64,000 nt of DNA from Owenia fusiformis (lineage: Eukaryota > Annelida > Polychaeta > Sabellida > Oweniidae): contig CAIIXF020000008.1 in the NCBI GenBank assembly GCA_903813345.2, forward strand, positions 37,222,867 to 37,286,866, written 5' to 3'. This document shows positions 21,401 to 34,125 of the stretch, piece by piece. Within the stretch, counting starts at the first letter, position 1; each line of letters starts with the position of its first letter. The translations under genes and the position numbers were made by a program. Below the pieces are notes generated by a model. The model was not told the DNA's origin. It saw only the letters and a program-made list of their open reading frames with translations, and searched no databases.

Positions 21401-24400
21401 TCCAAATCTTGCATACAGAGGATGTAAATGGCTTGGATTGAAGACACTGTATGCCAGGACCCTTGGCACAGTTCAGTTGAACACTTCAAGCATTGCAGGG
21501 AAAACAGTGGCTAATATGTTATGTGAAAGTGATGAACTATCCCAATGTCTTAAGATTACACTCACGGCGCCCTCTCCAGGAGACTTGAGGAGCCCAGCAC
21601 TAAGATATGTCACAGCATGTCCTGATAAACCAGACAGTAAGATATGAATTGTTACTACTTTGTTATATTGCAAGCTAAAAGTAATGGTTCACAACTAAGG
21701 CTGAAAACATTATCGCCATTATTGAACATACTGAACATACTTTTCAAAGTTCATCGCCATGATAAAAAATGATTGCAGTTGGTTGTAAGGGATTCTTAGT
21801 TTTTAACCCTGCAAAATACTCCTCAAAATTTATGACTTTCTAATATTGATACCAATATAAGGGAATGTTGATCACATGATCGTACTATTGGGTTCCAAAT
21901 ATCTGGATGAGTTTGTTCAGAGAGTCAGACATTTTACAGTGACTGCTATAGTGCAAAGGAATTCCTCTGTGGAATAGCTTGTCCACTGACATGTTCTTCA
22001 TTGCAGTCCGTAGACATAGGATATTCCAAAATTCAAAAATGAACTTTTGCATTTTTTCGATAAATTGAAATATGAGCTTTTTGTTCGATGTAAGTATTTG
22101 CTTATCATGTGTATCATGCTGTATTTTTCATTAGAAGCTGTTTCCGAGGCTGTCATAAGGTTAAATGAAAGTTCCCATGGAAATCTGGAAGTCTTTGTTA
22201 ATGACACATGGTACCTAGTGTGCCACTTTAATGGATGGGACATTGAGTTTGCAAGACCAGTTTGTCGTCAACTTGGCTATAACTCAACAATGGATGTGGC
22301 AATAATTGATCAACGGACACTATACCTACCATCAAGTCAACAATTTCTTCAAACAGATATGAAATGTAAAGGTTCTGAGAAGCACATAAGTGAATGTAGG
22401 CATTCTACATGGAAAATTGCAACACTAACTACTTGTAAAAAAGCTGCTGTATCATGTAATGTTTCATTGATTAGACTGAGTGAAGAAAAATTTGGCGATA
22501 TACAGGTTTATGTTCACAACACATGGTTACCCATTTGTAGTCATGAGTGGGGGATGTTAGAGTCAAAAGTCTTGTGCAAACAACTAGGCCTTGAAGTTAA
22601 AACAATGCTTATATACAAATACAGAGAATCAAGCTTTGGTCAGGTTTATACAAAACTAAAATGTAACGGGACTGAGGATGATCTATATGGATGTGATAAT
22701 TTTGGATGGAGGGTCAGACCTGTTGGATACGAGGGGACATTTTGCAATAAAGTATATATGGCATGTGACATGTCCAAAAATGTACGAATCCATTTGAAGG
22801 ATGATGCTGATGCTATGGGCAAACCAGTGTTGTGGAATAAAACACTCTGTAATGATGAATGGACTAAGAAAGAAGCAAGTGTGATCTGTGAAAATCTAGG
22901 ATTCTCTCCTCAAAATGGGATTCCATTTTATTACGACCAACTCACACCTCTAGAAACAAATGTACTAAAGTTTAAATGTGATGATATTGATTCTGGTGTT
23001 TTATGTATGGTGCATGACTTGAAGGGCACAACCTGTGAATACCAAAATGTAGGAGTAAAATGTTTGGACCATCAGCCAGGTAGAAATATTGTTATGTTTA
23101 AGATTTCAATTCCTTATACAAACATCCTGTTCAAGGTTATGGCACATATATAAGAATCATTTAGCTTTACCACAGCCCTATGTCTTAACTATATTATCAA
23201 ATGGATGAAAAGAATCTTTTGATTGTACAATTTAGCGACATACCTTTATATTAAAAACAAGTGGTTTGAACAGGGCATGAACCTACCCTTTTTGGCATAG
23301 AATCACAAATAATTTATTTCATAATGAAACACTACCTTTATCAAACAGGCATCCAGGAATACATCCAAGCAAAGCCTGAGTTTCCTTACATGGGTCAAGT
23401 AGAGGTGTATATATCTGATGATCAGAAAGGGGCTGTTTGTGCGACAGGCTGGGGCATTAAGGAAAGTGAAGTCCTGTGTAGACAAGCCGGAGCCTTCAAT
23501 CAAGCTGATCGTAAGTGATCATTATAAGTAAATCATTATTTAAGGTGACTTTCTTCAATCATATATTCAAACAAAGTATGACATTAAAGCTACAAATTGA
23601 GCGTTTTCACCATTAATAAATTTACATGTACGATCACAAAAGAATAAAGGCAAAACTAAAAAACACTAACCAGACAAGCTGAAAGTGTTTGCATGAGAGG
23701 TTAAGTAAAAAGATTAAAGGGTGACAATTAACCTCTTGAATCCCAGGCTGTAATATCAGTTGAAACCAGAGACTTTTTCATTTTTGCTACATTTTGAAAT
23801 TCACTGCTCAACTTAGAATAATTAGACAGCAGAGATCATTTCTACACATTTAAAAACAATTTTTGTATAAATTGGATGAAAATTGTTCAAATAAGAGCAA
23901 TTTTAGTGAAAAATTTTGTGACCGATTTTCTCGTCACTCTGGGTCTCAAGGTCATTTCTAAGGTGACCTATAAATCTTGTCACTCCAGGTAGTCAAGAGG
24001 TTAACACATGCATATGAGAGCTTTAAGTTAAAATAGTACTTCAAAATAGTTCACCAAACTGATCCACATCAATTGGTAGTAACTGATAATGTCTTTTCAT
24101 GAAAACAAAAATATTTGGATTGTTAATTCTGCTAAAATGTTTCTTGCTGATTAAATGTATGTAATTTTTGTAATATGGTTTATAGAATAATCCATATGGA
24201 GTTTAAGCTAGCAATGTTTTTCACAACCTAAATGTGAATGTAAAATTTAAGCGATGCATTTGTATGGGCGATAGGTCATACGTATAGGTTGGTGTTTCGA
24301 TTTTATGTGCAAGCTTAAACTCCCTAATAATAAAAATTTCCCCCAGGTGGAGCCAAGTATGCCAGTGTTGACACCACTAACATCTTAGGTGGCAGAAATG

Positions 24401-24999
24401 ACACAATCATAATGAGTGATGTCAAATGTAACGGAGATGAAATGAATATTGCTGAATGTACCTTTAAACTTGGTGATGAAGCATCCTGTTTGGATGGGAC
24501 AAAAGCCAATGTGTATTGTCATCAACTGGATGTTTGGAAGCCTAGAAAGAAGGGATCATCGAGTGAACTTATTAAGAATTCACTGATTATGGTTGATGTA
24601 GGAAAAAGTCAATGGCGTTGGATTTGTGGGGATGGTATGGATAAACGAACTGGGGGTGTTGTTTGTTTTGCTGCTACAAACAGTAGAAGAGCCCTCACAA
24701 TTAATGAGGTTATTGTATCAACCCAAGATGCGGCAAGGTACATTCAACAGAAACGGTTCCATAATACCCATAGGAGACATCATATATACAGGCCTAAAGA
24801 GTTTGCATGGCCTGTTGTCAAGGTTAAGTGTGAAGGTGATGAGTATTCTTTGGGGCAATGTGATATCAAGGAGACTTACAATTGCACAAACCTGGCATTC
24901 TTAAAATGCGGTGGACCAAGTCGACATGTGAATTGGAGACAAATACATCGTCAGATGTCTAATACATCACATGATGTCCCTTCAGTTAATTTATCTTAA
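18454..24999 (+). CDS. Secreted multi-SRCR-domain protein
   Basis: Exons: 18454-18487, 20068-20271, 20534-20682, 20952-21636, 22135-23079, 23349-23510, 24347-24999. All joins are GT-AG and in phase, totalling 943 codons. The first exon encodes MIVYIVLFILN and continues AATVQA, a short signal peptide. About eight SRCR-type domains follow. Clear ones start VRLSGELAPQGQGRV, VIRLNESSHGNLEVF and LIRLSEEKFGDIQVY, with CRQLGY / CKQLG cores and C..GSE..I.EC / CNGTEDDLYGC motifs. The domains near residues 250-357 and 790-915 are degenerate. N-glycosylation sequons are common. There is no transmembrane segment, so a secreted scavenger-type protein is likely; such proteins often bind microbial or matrix ligands. 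The ligand cannot be inferred. The first exon was placed by phase and hydrophobicity only. Confidence 0.85.
18770..18985. repeat. Poly-G / CACCCATCGCACCCCC repeat (GTAGCCAG-type), in SRCR intron 1
   Basis: Two G runs frame the segment (18,775-18,783 and ~18,937-18,946), and it ends GCACCCCCTGGCTACACC. Its middle, from TTTGTTTTGAATTTTACAAA to GCTTGAAATAAAAAGCATTT, matches both arms of the foldback element at 51,849-52,354. The ends match the copies at 54,660-54,900 and 56,622-56,690. Confidence 0.55.
19020..19400. repeat. Repeat with promoter-like 300-bp insert
   Basis: The outer parts (CAGAGTCTAGTTA near 19,026 and CTCTCTTTTAAGAAGTGAAG with GAATGCAAAGGGTAG near 19,352-19,393) recur in inverted orientation at 56,513-56,600. 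There they are adjacent, without the ~300 bp in between. That insert is GC-richer and holds a GC box (CCCCGCCCCC), a CCAAT-type motif (CATTGGTCAAT, ~19,216) and a TATA-like TATATAGAAC (~19,261). It could be an LTR, a promoter-bearing insertion, or ancestral sequence lost from the other copy. Confidence 0.45.
19437..19510. repeat. Three ~20-bp tandem repeats
   Basis: TAAGTAACATTGCATCTAT occurs three times in a row; the first copy reads TAAATAAC. It is a short minisatellite in SRCR intron 1. Confidence 0.8.
21637..22134 (+). other. SRCR gene intron
   Basis: Non-coding intron. The donor is CCAGACA|GTAAGA and the acceptor TTCATTAG|AAGCTG, both phase 1. Nothing else is seen in it. Confidence 0.6.
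23511..24346 (+). other. SRCR gene intron
   Basis: Non-coding intron that splits the seventh SRCR domain. The donor is GATC|GTAAGTG and the acceptor TTTCCCCCAG|GTGG. No repeat or gene is recognised. Confidence 0.6.
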
Positions 25000-25027
25000 A
25001 ATGTAAAGTGTGTTCATTCTATTGATC

Positions 25028-25033
25028 AATAAA
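25028..25033 (+). terminator. Poly(A) signal AATAAA of the SRCR gene
   Basis: A canonical AATAAA lies 29 bp after the SRCR stop codon, giving a short 3' UTR. A second AATAAA lies near 25,148, after a T-run. Confidence 0.5.
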
Positions 25034-25660
25034 CAAACAATCTAGTAATGGATGGTTAATCTGTATATTGTTATGCTATAGAAATTGTCAGATTTTACTT
25101 TAAGATAATAAGACAATGTACATGCCTCACAATTACTTTTTTTTCTTAAATAAACCACAGGTTTTGGGTAATTAATTCAAAAGTAATCTTAGTGTCAGTA
25201 CAATATAAGTCTATAAACAAGGCATTAACATGACATAATGTCTCCACCTAGTTGATCACAATATTTTGAGTTCAATCTTAGTCAGATTTGAACTTCTGAT
25301 CATTTTGAAAAAAGATGGAAAAGGTCATTTTTGACCTTGAGAAAGAGATTGAAGGTCAAATCTCAAATCTATAGTCAGATTTGAACTTCTGAGAACTAGA
25401 TGATTTTGAAAATAAAATTGGTCAATTTGAAGCAAGTAGAAAAAAGACCTTTTCCATCTTTTTCGACCTTGCTAACTTGTTCCTTCCACCCAAACCACTA
25501 GTTCTCAAAACATGAATATCTAGGTTTTCAATAACGCTGTCCTTACATAACATAGACGCAAAATATATCCCTTGGACCCGAAAAAAAAAGAACTGCGTTT
25601 TTGGACTCAGTGCAAGCAGTATGCACAAAATCAACTTTGGATGAATGATTTGATAAAGAT

Positions 25661-26145
25661 TTTATAAAGCTACTAAATAGTTTAAGTATGAAAACTAAAA
25701 AACACCATTCTAATATGATCGCTCACTAACTTTTCTTAAGACATTCAAAATGGCTGCAATGACTGAGCTAACAGGTCCAACACCTGATCAGATGTAGAAT
25801 AAAGTGGGCTCAACAGGATGTTAAAGTTTTAAAAGCAACTGTGAAGCTGTTTGCAGATAAGGATTTTAGCATATGACTTCAAAATGGTCGACAGGAAGTA
25901 GGTCTAGAGTCAAAACCTTTTCTACCATATGTGTATGAACTCATAAGTTGTCCCTGAAAATTTGAAGGAGATATCTGTAGCGGTTTTCCAGAAAAATATT
26001 GGACTTACATAAGGATGGATATAGTAATAAATAATGTAATAAAATGAATAAAGAATTAATGTTTACCTTGGTCAGTTCAGAACACCTTGCGTGATGAAAG
26101 GCATCCAGAATCCATAGGGAACAGTAAGGGAGTGAGAAATAGGGT
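25661..26145. repeat. Segmental duplication, copy A (uninterrupted)
   Basis: This 485-bp segment is repeated at 26,708-28,075 with very few differences. Landmarks are TTTATAAAGCTACTAAATAG at the start and AACAGTAAGGGAGTGAGAAA near the end. In copy A the sequence ATATAG|TAATAAATAATG is continuous, so it represents the empty site for the insertion in copy B. Confidence 0.85.
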
Positions 26146-26707
26146 AGCACATCCTGAATGCCTAAGACTAATCAGTTGAGGACTTAAATTTTAAGAGAAA
26201 AATCCAATGTGGCCGCCTTCAAAAGCTGAACTGCCCAAAAACTAAGTAGTTTGAGATTTTAGGAAGGAAAATCCAAAATGGCCACTTTAAAATTTACCAA
26301 GAAAGCCAAAAAAGTAATCAATTCTAGATTTTCATACTAATGACCAGCCCTGAAAATTTGAAATAATATGTCCTGATAAACCTGAAAATGTGTAGACAAG
26401 ACTTTACAGACAAGATTTTAGGATGGAAAATCCAAAATGGCTGTCTTGACATTTACCCAGAGTGCCAAAAAATAATCAGTTCTAGATTTTCATACTAATA
26501 ATCATCCCTAAAAATTTAAAATTGATCTACCAAACGGTTCACCTGAAAACACATAGACAAGACTACAGACAAGATTTTAGGATGGAAGAATCCAAAATGG
26601 CTGACAGTAAAAAAGTAATTAGGGAGTTTTTGCAGATTTCTTTTTGAAAAATTATCGCATACAACTACTGTTAACAATAACATAGGCTTTTACAACACCT
26701 GAAATTA
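26146..26707. repeat. Spacer with three ~120-bp imperfect repeats
   Basis: Units containing GAAAATCCAAAATGGC and AATCAGTTCTAGATTTTCAT or close variants recur about three times between 26,190 and 26,600. There is no coding frame. Confidence 0.45.
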
Positions 26708-28075
26708 TTTATAAAGCTACTAAATAGTTTAAGTATGAAAACTAAAAAACACCATTCTAATATGATTGCTCACTAACTTTTCTTAAGACATTCAAAATGG
26801 CTGCAATGACTGAGCTAACAGGTCCAACACCTGATCAGATGTAGAATAAAGTGGGCTCAACAGGATGTTAAAGTTTTAAAAGCAACTGTGAAGCCGTTTG
26901 CAGATAAGGATTTTAGCATATGACTTCAAAATGGTCGACAGGAAGTAGGTCTAGAGTCAAAACCTTTTCTACCATATGTGTATGAACTCATAAGTTGTCC
27001 CTGAAAATTTGAAGGAGATATCTGTAGCGGTTTTCCAGAAAAATATTGGACTTACATAAGGACGGATATAACCAGAACAATGGCAACGGCAACGCCAAAG
27101 CGTAGCGAATCCCATCGAACAGAAATGGCTGGCGTTTTTACAAACGAAGCGCAAATATCATAAAACAACACACCAGAAAGGCCACCATTTTCAAAATGGT
27201 TCCTCACTAGCCAAGTTGTCATCAGAAGAAATAATATGCTTTTAAGTAGCAACCTCTAAAATTTTTGAAAAATCGCACACATAAAAAAATAACACACATA
27301 AAAATGGTGGCCATTTTTCAAAATGGCCGACTACTCCCTAAAGTTTTATTAGACAATGTGCCATGCTTAAAGTATCCACATATCAAATATGAACAAAATC
27401 GCTCCACTACTTTTCGAGTTATAGTAAAATACGTTAAAATGGCGGCCATTTTGAAAAATGGCCGCCTTCTACCAAAAGTGCCTTCAGACAGTGTGCAATG
27501 CTTATAGTATTCACATACCAAATATGAACAAAATCGCTCCACTACTTTTTGAGTAACAGCAAAAATCGTAAAATGACGAGTAAAGGCCGCCATTTTTCAA
27601 GATGGCTGCCATGTGCTTCTTTAATATCTACATTTGTAGCATTATTAATGTCCTTTATAATTTTTTTACATTTAAAACATATTGCTATTACAGTTTTACA
27701 TATTGCACCTAAATAACTGTAAAATCGTCACTAAAATGGCCGCCATTTTGAAATGAGCGGCCATTTTGAAAATTGGCTTTCGAGCAGAACTTCTACCCCC
27801 ATAGGGTATATGTGTTCAAAATATGAACAAAATCGTGCCAACGGTATTTGAGTTATTGCCCGGACGGACGGACGGACAGACGGACGGACGGACGGACGTA
27901 CGTACGTACGGACGGAGGCGTTCCCTATATCCCTCCGAACTTCGTTTGATAAGATAATAAATAATGTAATAAAATGAATAAAGAATTAATGTTTACCTTG
28001 GTCAGTTCAGAACACCTTGCGTGATGAAAGGCATCCAGAATCCATAGGGAACAGTAAGGGAGTGACAAATAGGGT
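26708..28075. repeat. Segmental duplication, copy B (interrupted)
   Basis: Copy B matches copy A up to 27,070 and again from 27,955. Between those points it holds an 884-bp insertion. Confidence 0.85.
27071..27954. mobile_element. ATGGCGGCC-rich dispersed element, copy 2 (884 bp), precise insertion
   Basis: Homologous to 13,700-14,571: starts ACCAGAACAATGGC, contains AATCCCATCGAAC, the CCACTACTTTTCGAGTTATA and GCGGCCATTTTGAAAAATGG units and a (CGGA)n/(CGTA)n run, and ends CCGAACTTCGTTTGATAAGA. Comparison with copy A of the surrounding duplication fixes both ends to within a base or two. The empty site is ATATAG|TAATAA. No transposase frame is seen, and the target duplication, if any, is at most a few A/T bases. 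Confidence 0.75.
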
Positions 28076-29235
28076 TCCTAATCATCACCAATCCTGAAAA
28101 TAATTTTCTTTTACCATTAAATTTCAGTTTAGTTGCATTTAATGAGATATTTATAGGCAAAAATTTGTTTAAACCTTTACTATATGAAGATTGAATAATC
28201 TATCCTATTTTGTGGATCTATATTTAGCAATTTATTTCCCCAAGATTGTTTAGAACTGCACAAAAATGAGGTTAATAAAAATGTTACAAATCCTAACTAT
28301 TTGAATGAAAACAATTGGCCAGACTGTATTGAATATTTTACTCCAGTAAGGAAAGCAAAGTTAAAAACAAAAAAATATTGAGTACAGTTATATACAAACT
28401 TTAACAAAATAGGGGTCATAAGAATTATGCCATATACTGCTATAAATATGTTTGAGGATTTGAATTTACCACAGGAAAGTGTCAGATGATTAAATATAAA
28501 TTAAAAAATCACCCGATGCTTATAAAATTCCTGTTGAGCAATAGCATGCAAATTTATGGTGATGCAAAATGTAATTGTTAATCATTTCAGCAGTAACGAA
28601 GTTAGGTCTACACCGATTACAGACCCCTCATTTGTATCTAACGTATCTTTTTGCGGAATTTTACAGTAATTTTCGAAAACACTTTTATAAATTTTCACTT
28701 ATATTAGAAAACAGCAACTCCAGGGAGGAGTGAATCCCACCGAACAATACATATATTATCAAATACCTCATCATTTGGACATTTATATGATAGAAAAGCA
28801 AAAATATTATTATGAAATTGAATTCAGCAGTCATTTTGAAAATTCCTCCTTGAGCAGTTTTCTTTGTCCACATGGCATCCGCATTAAAAAAATTCCATAA
28901 AATATTGCGGCTATTTTGAAATTCAGGGACCATCTTGAAAATTTCTTGAGCAGAGCTCCAATGTTCCTAAACATCAGCATATAGGATTTGAACAAAATCT
29001 GTCAAATGATATTTGAGCCTCATCAAAAAATTCTGAAAGTTTTACACATCAATTTAATGGTCATTTTTAAATGGTAACAATTAAAGGAGTGGTATTGATA
29101 TGGAGAACTGAATTCAACAATGTTTTTCTCTTAAACCAATCATTGAAAACATTCTGTAAAAAACACGGTATTTTATGTAATGTTGACTGATTGACTAAAA
29201 TTTAATGCAAAAATTATTTAGAAATATTTTATATA
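28076..29235. other. No gene seen
   Basis: AT-rich sequence without a supportable coding segment. At 28,717-28,742 GTGAATCCCACCGAAC resembles the end of the ATGGCGGCC-rich element family, and AACTTCGTTCGGTGGAATA at ~30,692 could be its partner. The two may mark an old 2-kb relative. Confidence 0.4.
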
Positions 29236-29713
29236 CCGTATTTGCCGTAGTAGGCGCCCGGGCGCTTAAAGTAAGTCAAAACAGTTCAAAAAGTTGTCCT
29301 TATTAGCGCCCATATGAGTCCCGCCTGAGAAAAGATGCCGGAGTTTCACTTTCAGTTTAGAAAAAAATTGGAAGAAAATTTTGGTTCGTGAAATTCGCCA
29401 CGTTTGGATGGACCGTGGGGTTCATACCTATCCCACTCATTTTGCTACACTAATGGAATATAAAATATGTACTTACATCGGTATTTTACTCGATAAATCT
29501 ATAGGAAAACGGACTTATACCTGCTGAATCGAATTCGAATTTTTTTCTCAGCCTCGTTTTGGAATTACATGTCGGGACCCTATTATCGCCCACTTGATTT
29601 CTTACGTTTGACCACAATGATCGTTGATTCTTCAACCAGGGACTCACACTCGGGCCTCCAAAAGTCTGGGGGGGCGCTAATAGGAACATGGGCGCCAATT
29701 ACGGCAAATACGG
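29236..29713. mobile_element. 478-bp MITE, ends CCGTATTTGCCGTA, TA duplication
   Basis: The left end reads CCGTATTTGCCGTAGTAGGC. The right end read inward reads CCGTATTTGCCGTAATTGGC. TA flanks both ends (29,234-29,235 and 29,714-29,715), as in Tc1/mariner-type elements. The inside has no transposase frame, and the frames at 29,486-29,793 are chance frames. Confidence 0.75.
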
Positions 29714-29774
29714 TAAATGTTTTTGTTAACATTTTTTGTTTTTTTAGTGCAATTGTTTTTGCTCCTTTCTACCA

Positions 29775-30095
29775 ATTCTTGAGAATGAAATAAAATGTCT
29801 TTCCAAACCTTGTTGGAACAAAATAGCATATACAGCATGTTTTTAGACCTCTCAATATTATAGTTATACAAAGGAATTTTTGGTTGATTTTAAAAAAGTA
29901 TTCAATTAAAAAAAAATAAAAATAGATAAAAACCAAGATGAACCTTTTATTTCATTATAACAAGATACTTTTTTAAAATCAACCAAAATGTCCTTTGTAC
30001 AATTACAATATTGAGAGACCTAAACATGTTGTGTTTATGTCGTTTTGTTCAATGAGGTTTGGAAAGATGTTTCATTTCACTCTGGAAACATGACA
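29775..30095. repeat. Foldback repeat with TAGGTCTCTCAATATTGTAA arms
   Basis: The left arm (~29,775-29,910) contains TTTAGACCTCTCAATATTAT and TTGGTTGATTTTAAAAAAGT. The right arm (~29,960-30,095) is its inverted copy. A further partial copy in the left-arm orientation lies at ~30,312-30,372. There is no coding content. Confidence 0.6.
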
Positions 30096-30995
30096 CCAAG
30101 AACAAAACAAGTGTTTGATGTGTTTTCTAAAACAATATAGATGAAAGTATACATATATTTTTCAAATCATATTGTTACCATTCAAAAGATGACCATTAAA
30201 TTGACAATGTGTAAAATTTTCAGAACTTTTTGATGACTGGTTTACGAGAAACGTGTGTTCTAAAAGTTTGCCATATCGAACCTCATTTTAACAAAATGAC
30301 ATATATGTAACATGTTTAGGTCTCTCAATATTGTAATTCTACAAAGGAAAGTTTGATTCATTTAAGAATAGTATTTTGTTCATGAAATAAAAGGATTATT
30401 TTATTTTTTATTTTTGGGGGTTTTTGTTTCAATTTTTTGAATAGTTTTTGTTTTTGTGTTTTTCATTCTAAAAAATTGGTAGAAAGGAACAAAAAACTAA
30501 AAGCCAAAAAATGTGATCAAAAACAATTATATAAATTATATATAAAACATAATTCTCACATTAAATTGTTGTCAATCAATGACCGTTGTTGAATTCAGTT
30601 CACCATATCGATACCTATCCTTTGAACAGAATCCATGAACCAATATATAATCTGAGTGAGACAAATAAAGGTACCACTTCTTTATACCACAACAAACTTC
30701 GTTCGGTGGAATAAACAAAATCAGTATCAGCCTTTCTTTCGCATCAATATTACGTACCTTGGTCCTAAACAACGAAAACTGTTACAGTCCGATCTGTATA
30801 CATATCGATGCGCTACATATACGATGACTTTGGTGCCGCTGGTCGGTCGAGCAGTCAGTTTCTTAATTTTCCTTTATTTATGAAGAAAGTTATATTGTAT
30901 GTGTGTGTATTCGTTTTAGACATTTCATGATTTTCTTTGGTGAGGATAAATGATACTCTCAATAACAATGAAGAAAAGCTAGAAGTATTCATTTT

Positions 30996-31509
30996 CACAC
31001 CAGAGTAGCCTGACAATGGTAAAGTCAGATACCATAAATGGCCGACATAGCTGTCGCTTGAACCCTTCAATCACTTGGTCTTCATTTTAAGGGACTTTAT
31101 CGTTGCTTATTCTATGCATGTATTAAGCTCTTAGAATGATGTATCATATGAGATCCCAATTTCGATCAAACTGGGTCGTCAATTGTCACAATATAGTGTC
31201 TTCGATATCGTCAATGACAACAGAATTTGAATTTGAAATATTTACAAAGACAACGGCATGTGGTAATACAGTTTCGGTTGTCCCGTATCTCATTTTGATC
31301 GGTTAAATTTAAGAGTTTATTTTGCTGGTAGAACATTATTAACTGTACAATGAGTATCAAGACACTTTGATTGATTGTTGTTCCAAAGGAATTTAGTCAA
31401 AGTACTCTATTAAACATACAGTTCATGAAAATGTAATTGAAACGACAGTTATGTCCGCCATTTGTGACAAGGGTACCTGACTTTACCGTTGTCAGGCTAT
31501 TCCGGTGTG
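30996..31509. mobile_element. 514-bp MITE with CAC ends and 5-bp TSD
   Basis: The left end is CACACCAGAGTAGCCTGACA and the right end read inward is CACACCGGAATAGCCTGACA. The inverted match continues for about 65 bp to GACATA(G/A)CTGTCG. The flanking direct repeat is ATTTT (30,991-30,995 and 31,510-31,514). No transposase is seen. Length, CAC terminus and 5-bp duplication all parallel the MITE at 12,145-12,652, though the TIR sequences differ. Confidence 0.75.
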
Positions 31510-31514
31510 ATTTT

Positions 31515-34125
31515 GTGCTAGAATTTGCTACCTGTGGCACTTTTTAGTGGAGCTTTTCAATTTCCAGATTCATATTTGCAGTGAATATCTCTCAGCGGGA
31601 ATTTGAACTCAGTTCACAGTGGCAAATAATTCATAATACCATTATCTCTGTAATAAGGACCCTTCCCTTAATAATAATAAGTGCCCACCCCCTTTCTCAG
31701 AGTTCAAGAAATATCGAGGAATGACCATATATTACAGAAATTCAAAAGGAATCAAGTGGGTGATAGTTAAGTAAATCTCAAACTTAAATGCCAAGAAAAG
31801 GATGCTCAAAATGTATCAATGGGTACTTTCCAGATCATTCTAAACTAATCTTCTCTCAAAATTGTTCAAATTGGATGAACTAAATTCAAAGATTCGTTTC
31901 AAATGTTTTTCAAGTAGGCTACTGTGCAGGTCTTCTGCGCACATAAAAATTTTGTAAACCTTCTCTTTTCTTTCTAACATTTCTCCTTATTCTCATTCTC
32001 ATTAGATTAGAAAAATAGGGGATAACATTAGATCACTATCCACAATATTTTCAAACACAAATTGTATTCAAAAATGCATAAACACAGAATCTATCATATC
32101 TAGTTTTGAGTAAATAACAGCTTGATGGAATATATATTTAACGTATGAAACAGCAGTTTAAGGGAATGTTTAGCAATCATCGGAGAATCTCCAATTTCAA
32201 CGATATTGATCAAAAATCACTACATGATAGACTTAAGAGTATAAAATTATATGATGCCCATATATGGTACAACTCTCTGATATGCAGTAAATGACGGAAT
32301 AGTAATGAATCATTGTATTTATAGATACATCTTTTAGACTAAATCCATGTTGTAAAACGCCGATATTTCTTTGATCATAGATCATTATGAGATGCTGAAA
32401 AGAGAATATTATGGGATGAACATGGTTGACGGTGCTCTCGGTCGCTTTAATTTCAAACAAACAAATAATGTAAAATGAACATACAGAATTTTATTTCCTA
32501 CTTTACAAAAGGTTGGCGAAATGACATTTACAGTTTTACATGATCAGTGATGTTCCCAACGATACTATGTTTAAGAAAACCGTCATTGTTTTACGCTTTT
32601 ACTAACGCCATAATTATAATCGCTTGTGTTCATTGAAGTGGTTATCATACATATGACAGTAAACTAAAATGTTTAAAAGTTGGTAAAAATGAGATGTTAA
32701 CGTTAACGATAACATCAACTGTCACGCCAAATGACAATACGGTTTCATTATGTAGATCATCTTTCTTAGGACGAAGCGTTCAATGGTACTTACACAGGTA
32801 AATTACTAAAAACATTGTTTCTAGGGATGATGACTATGATAACACAAATAATGTAAATATGTACATTTTGTTGATTAAGACAACATATATCAATGAGTTT
32901 ACATGACGGTATATTCTGGGCCAAAATGACTCGCTATGTGCGCAATGACGACCAGTCTTAACAATTAAGAGTTCATGTAAAAATATGTACACTGTTTATG
33001 ATTCGTCTTTTAGACTTTTCCTATTGTCTTTTACAGTTCGCTTCGATATTCTACTCTTTGGTTAACCGGTTTCATCCGCATGTTTCGGTCGAAATTGTTG
33101 AACTCTTCTCCCGGAGGCATTGTAGATTTATCGGGCGGTCTTTGTTCTCTGGGAAATATAATATAAACATATAAATATATTTGGCGTTTACTGTTGTTTC
33201 ACTGCGCCGAGCATACTTATTCGGTATCGGATGAAGGCATCTTCTGTAAGCTGTCAAGAGAATGATGACATGGCATGGTTTTAATATATACAATTCATAC
33301 ACAAAAGTACTACTATTGATGTTCTGTATGTTCCGCTCAAAGGTTGCGTCTCGAAGTATTAAGGAAATGATTTCGAGAAAACACATATCAAAAATCTATT
33401 TTCAAAGTCACTTTTGAGTTTTCGTTGTTTGCATCGCCAGGTCTATATCTCCATCGAGTATCCGTGTTTCATCGATCATTGAGTCGCTGGCAAAAGAATA
33501 TCTTGGGACATTATTCAAAAATCTAGTAAAACTTGTATATGGCTGAAGAAGCTATAAGGTGAACATTTCGGTTAAGTTTTCATCTGATTTTGACACATCT
33601 TCTTGCATTATTGGTATATACACCCAACTCATGTACTAGCTACAGATTTGATCAGCATATATAAGTTTTACAGAACAATGCAATTGGGATTATCTTTTCG
33701 ATCATTAATTAACGATTCGATAGGCCGATAGGGTTGTATCGATGGTTCGGCTGGCGAATCGGCGTTGCATCAAAGATGTCTTCTGCGGCAGGAATAGAGA
33801 ATGTCACATGGCATAAAACATTGATATTTTTTATTATTGTCAAACATTCAGAGATTAAAAATGTTCGCAACAATCGCAATAACTATAGTTGTTCCACCAA
33901 AATCTATATCGAATAATCACGTTAGAAACTACAACATTGATTTGCCAACACCAGATAAAAACCAAATCAATAACCATGTACAATCTAATGCACAGCCTCT
34001 AAAAACACCACAAATCAGGTAACTGCCTCTGTAATAAACTGAGGTTCTAAAAAGTAATTCTTGGAGTTGTGCTTTAGACTGAATACCACAATTACAACAT
34101 TTTCTACTTACATGTTGTGTATTTG
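31515..34125. other. No gene seen (2.6 kb)
   Basis: I read both strands and found no exon-like segment with a recognisable product. The frames at 33,072-33,386 (minus) and 33,734-34,022 (plus) are short and show no recognisable motif. It may contain the 3' end of the RNA-binding gene transcript near 34,126. Confidence 0.4.
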
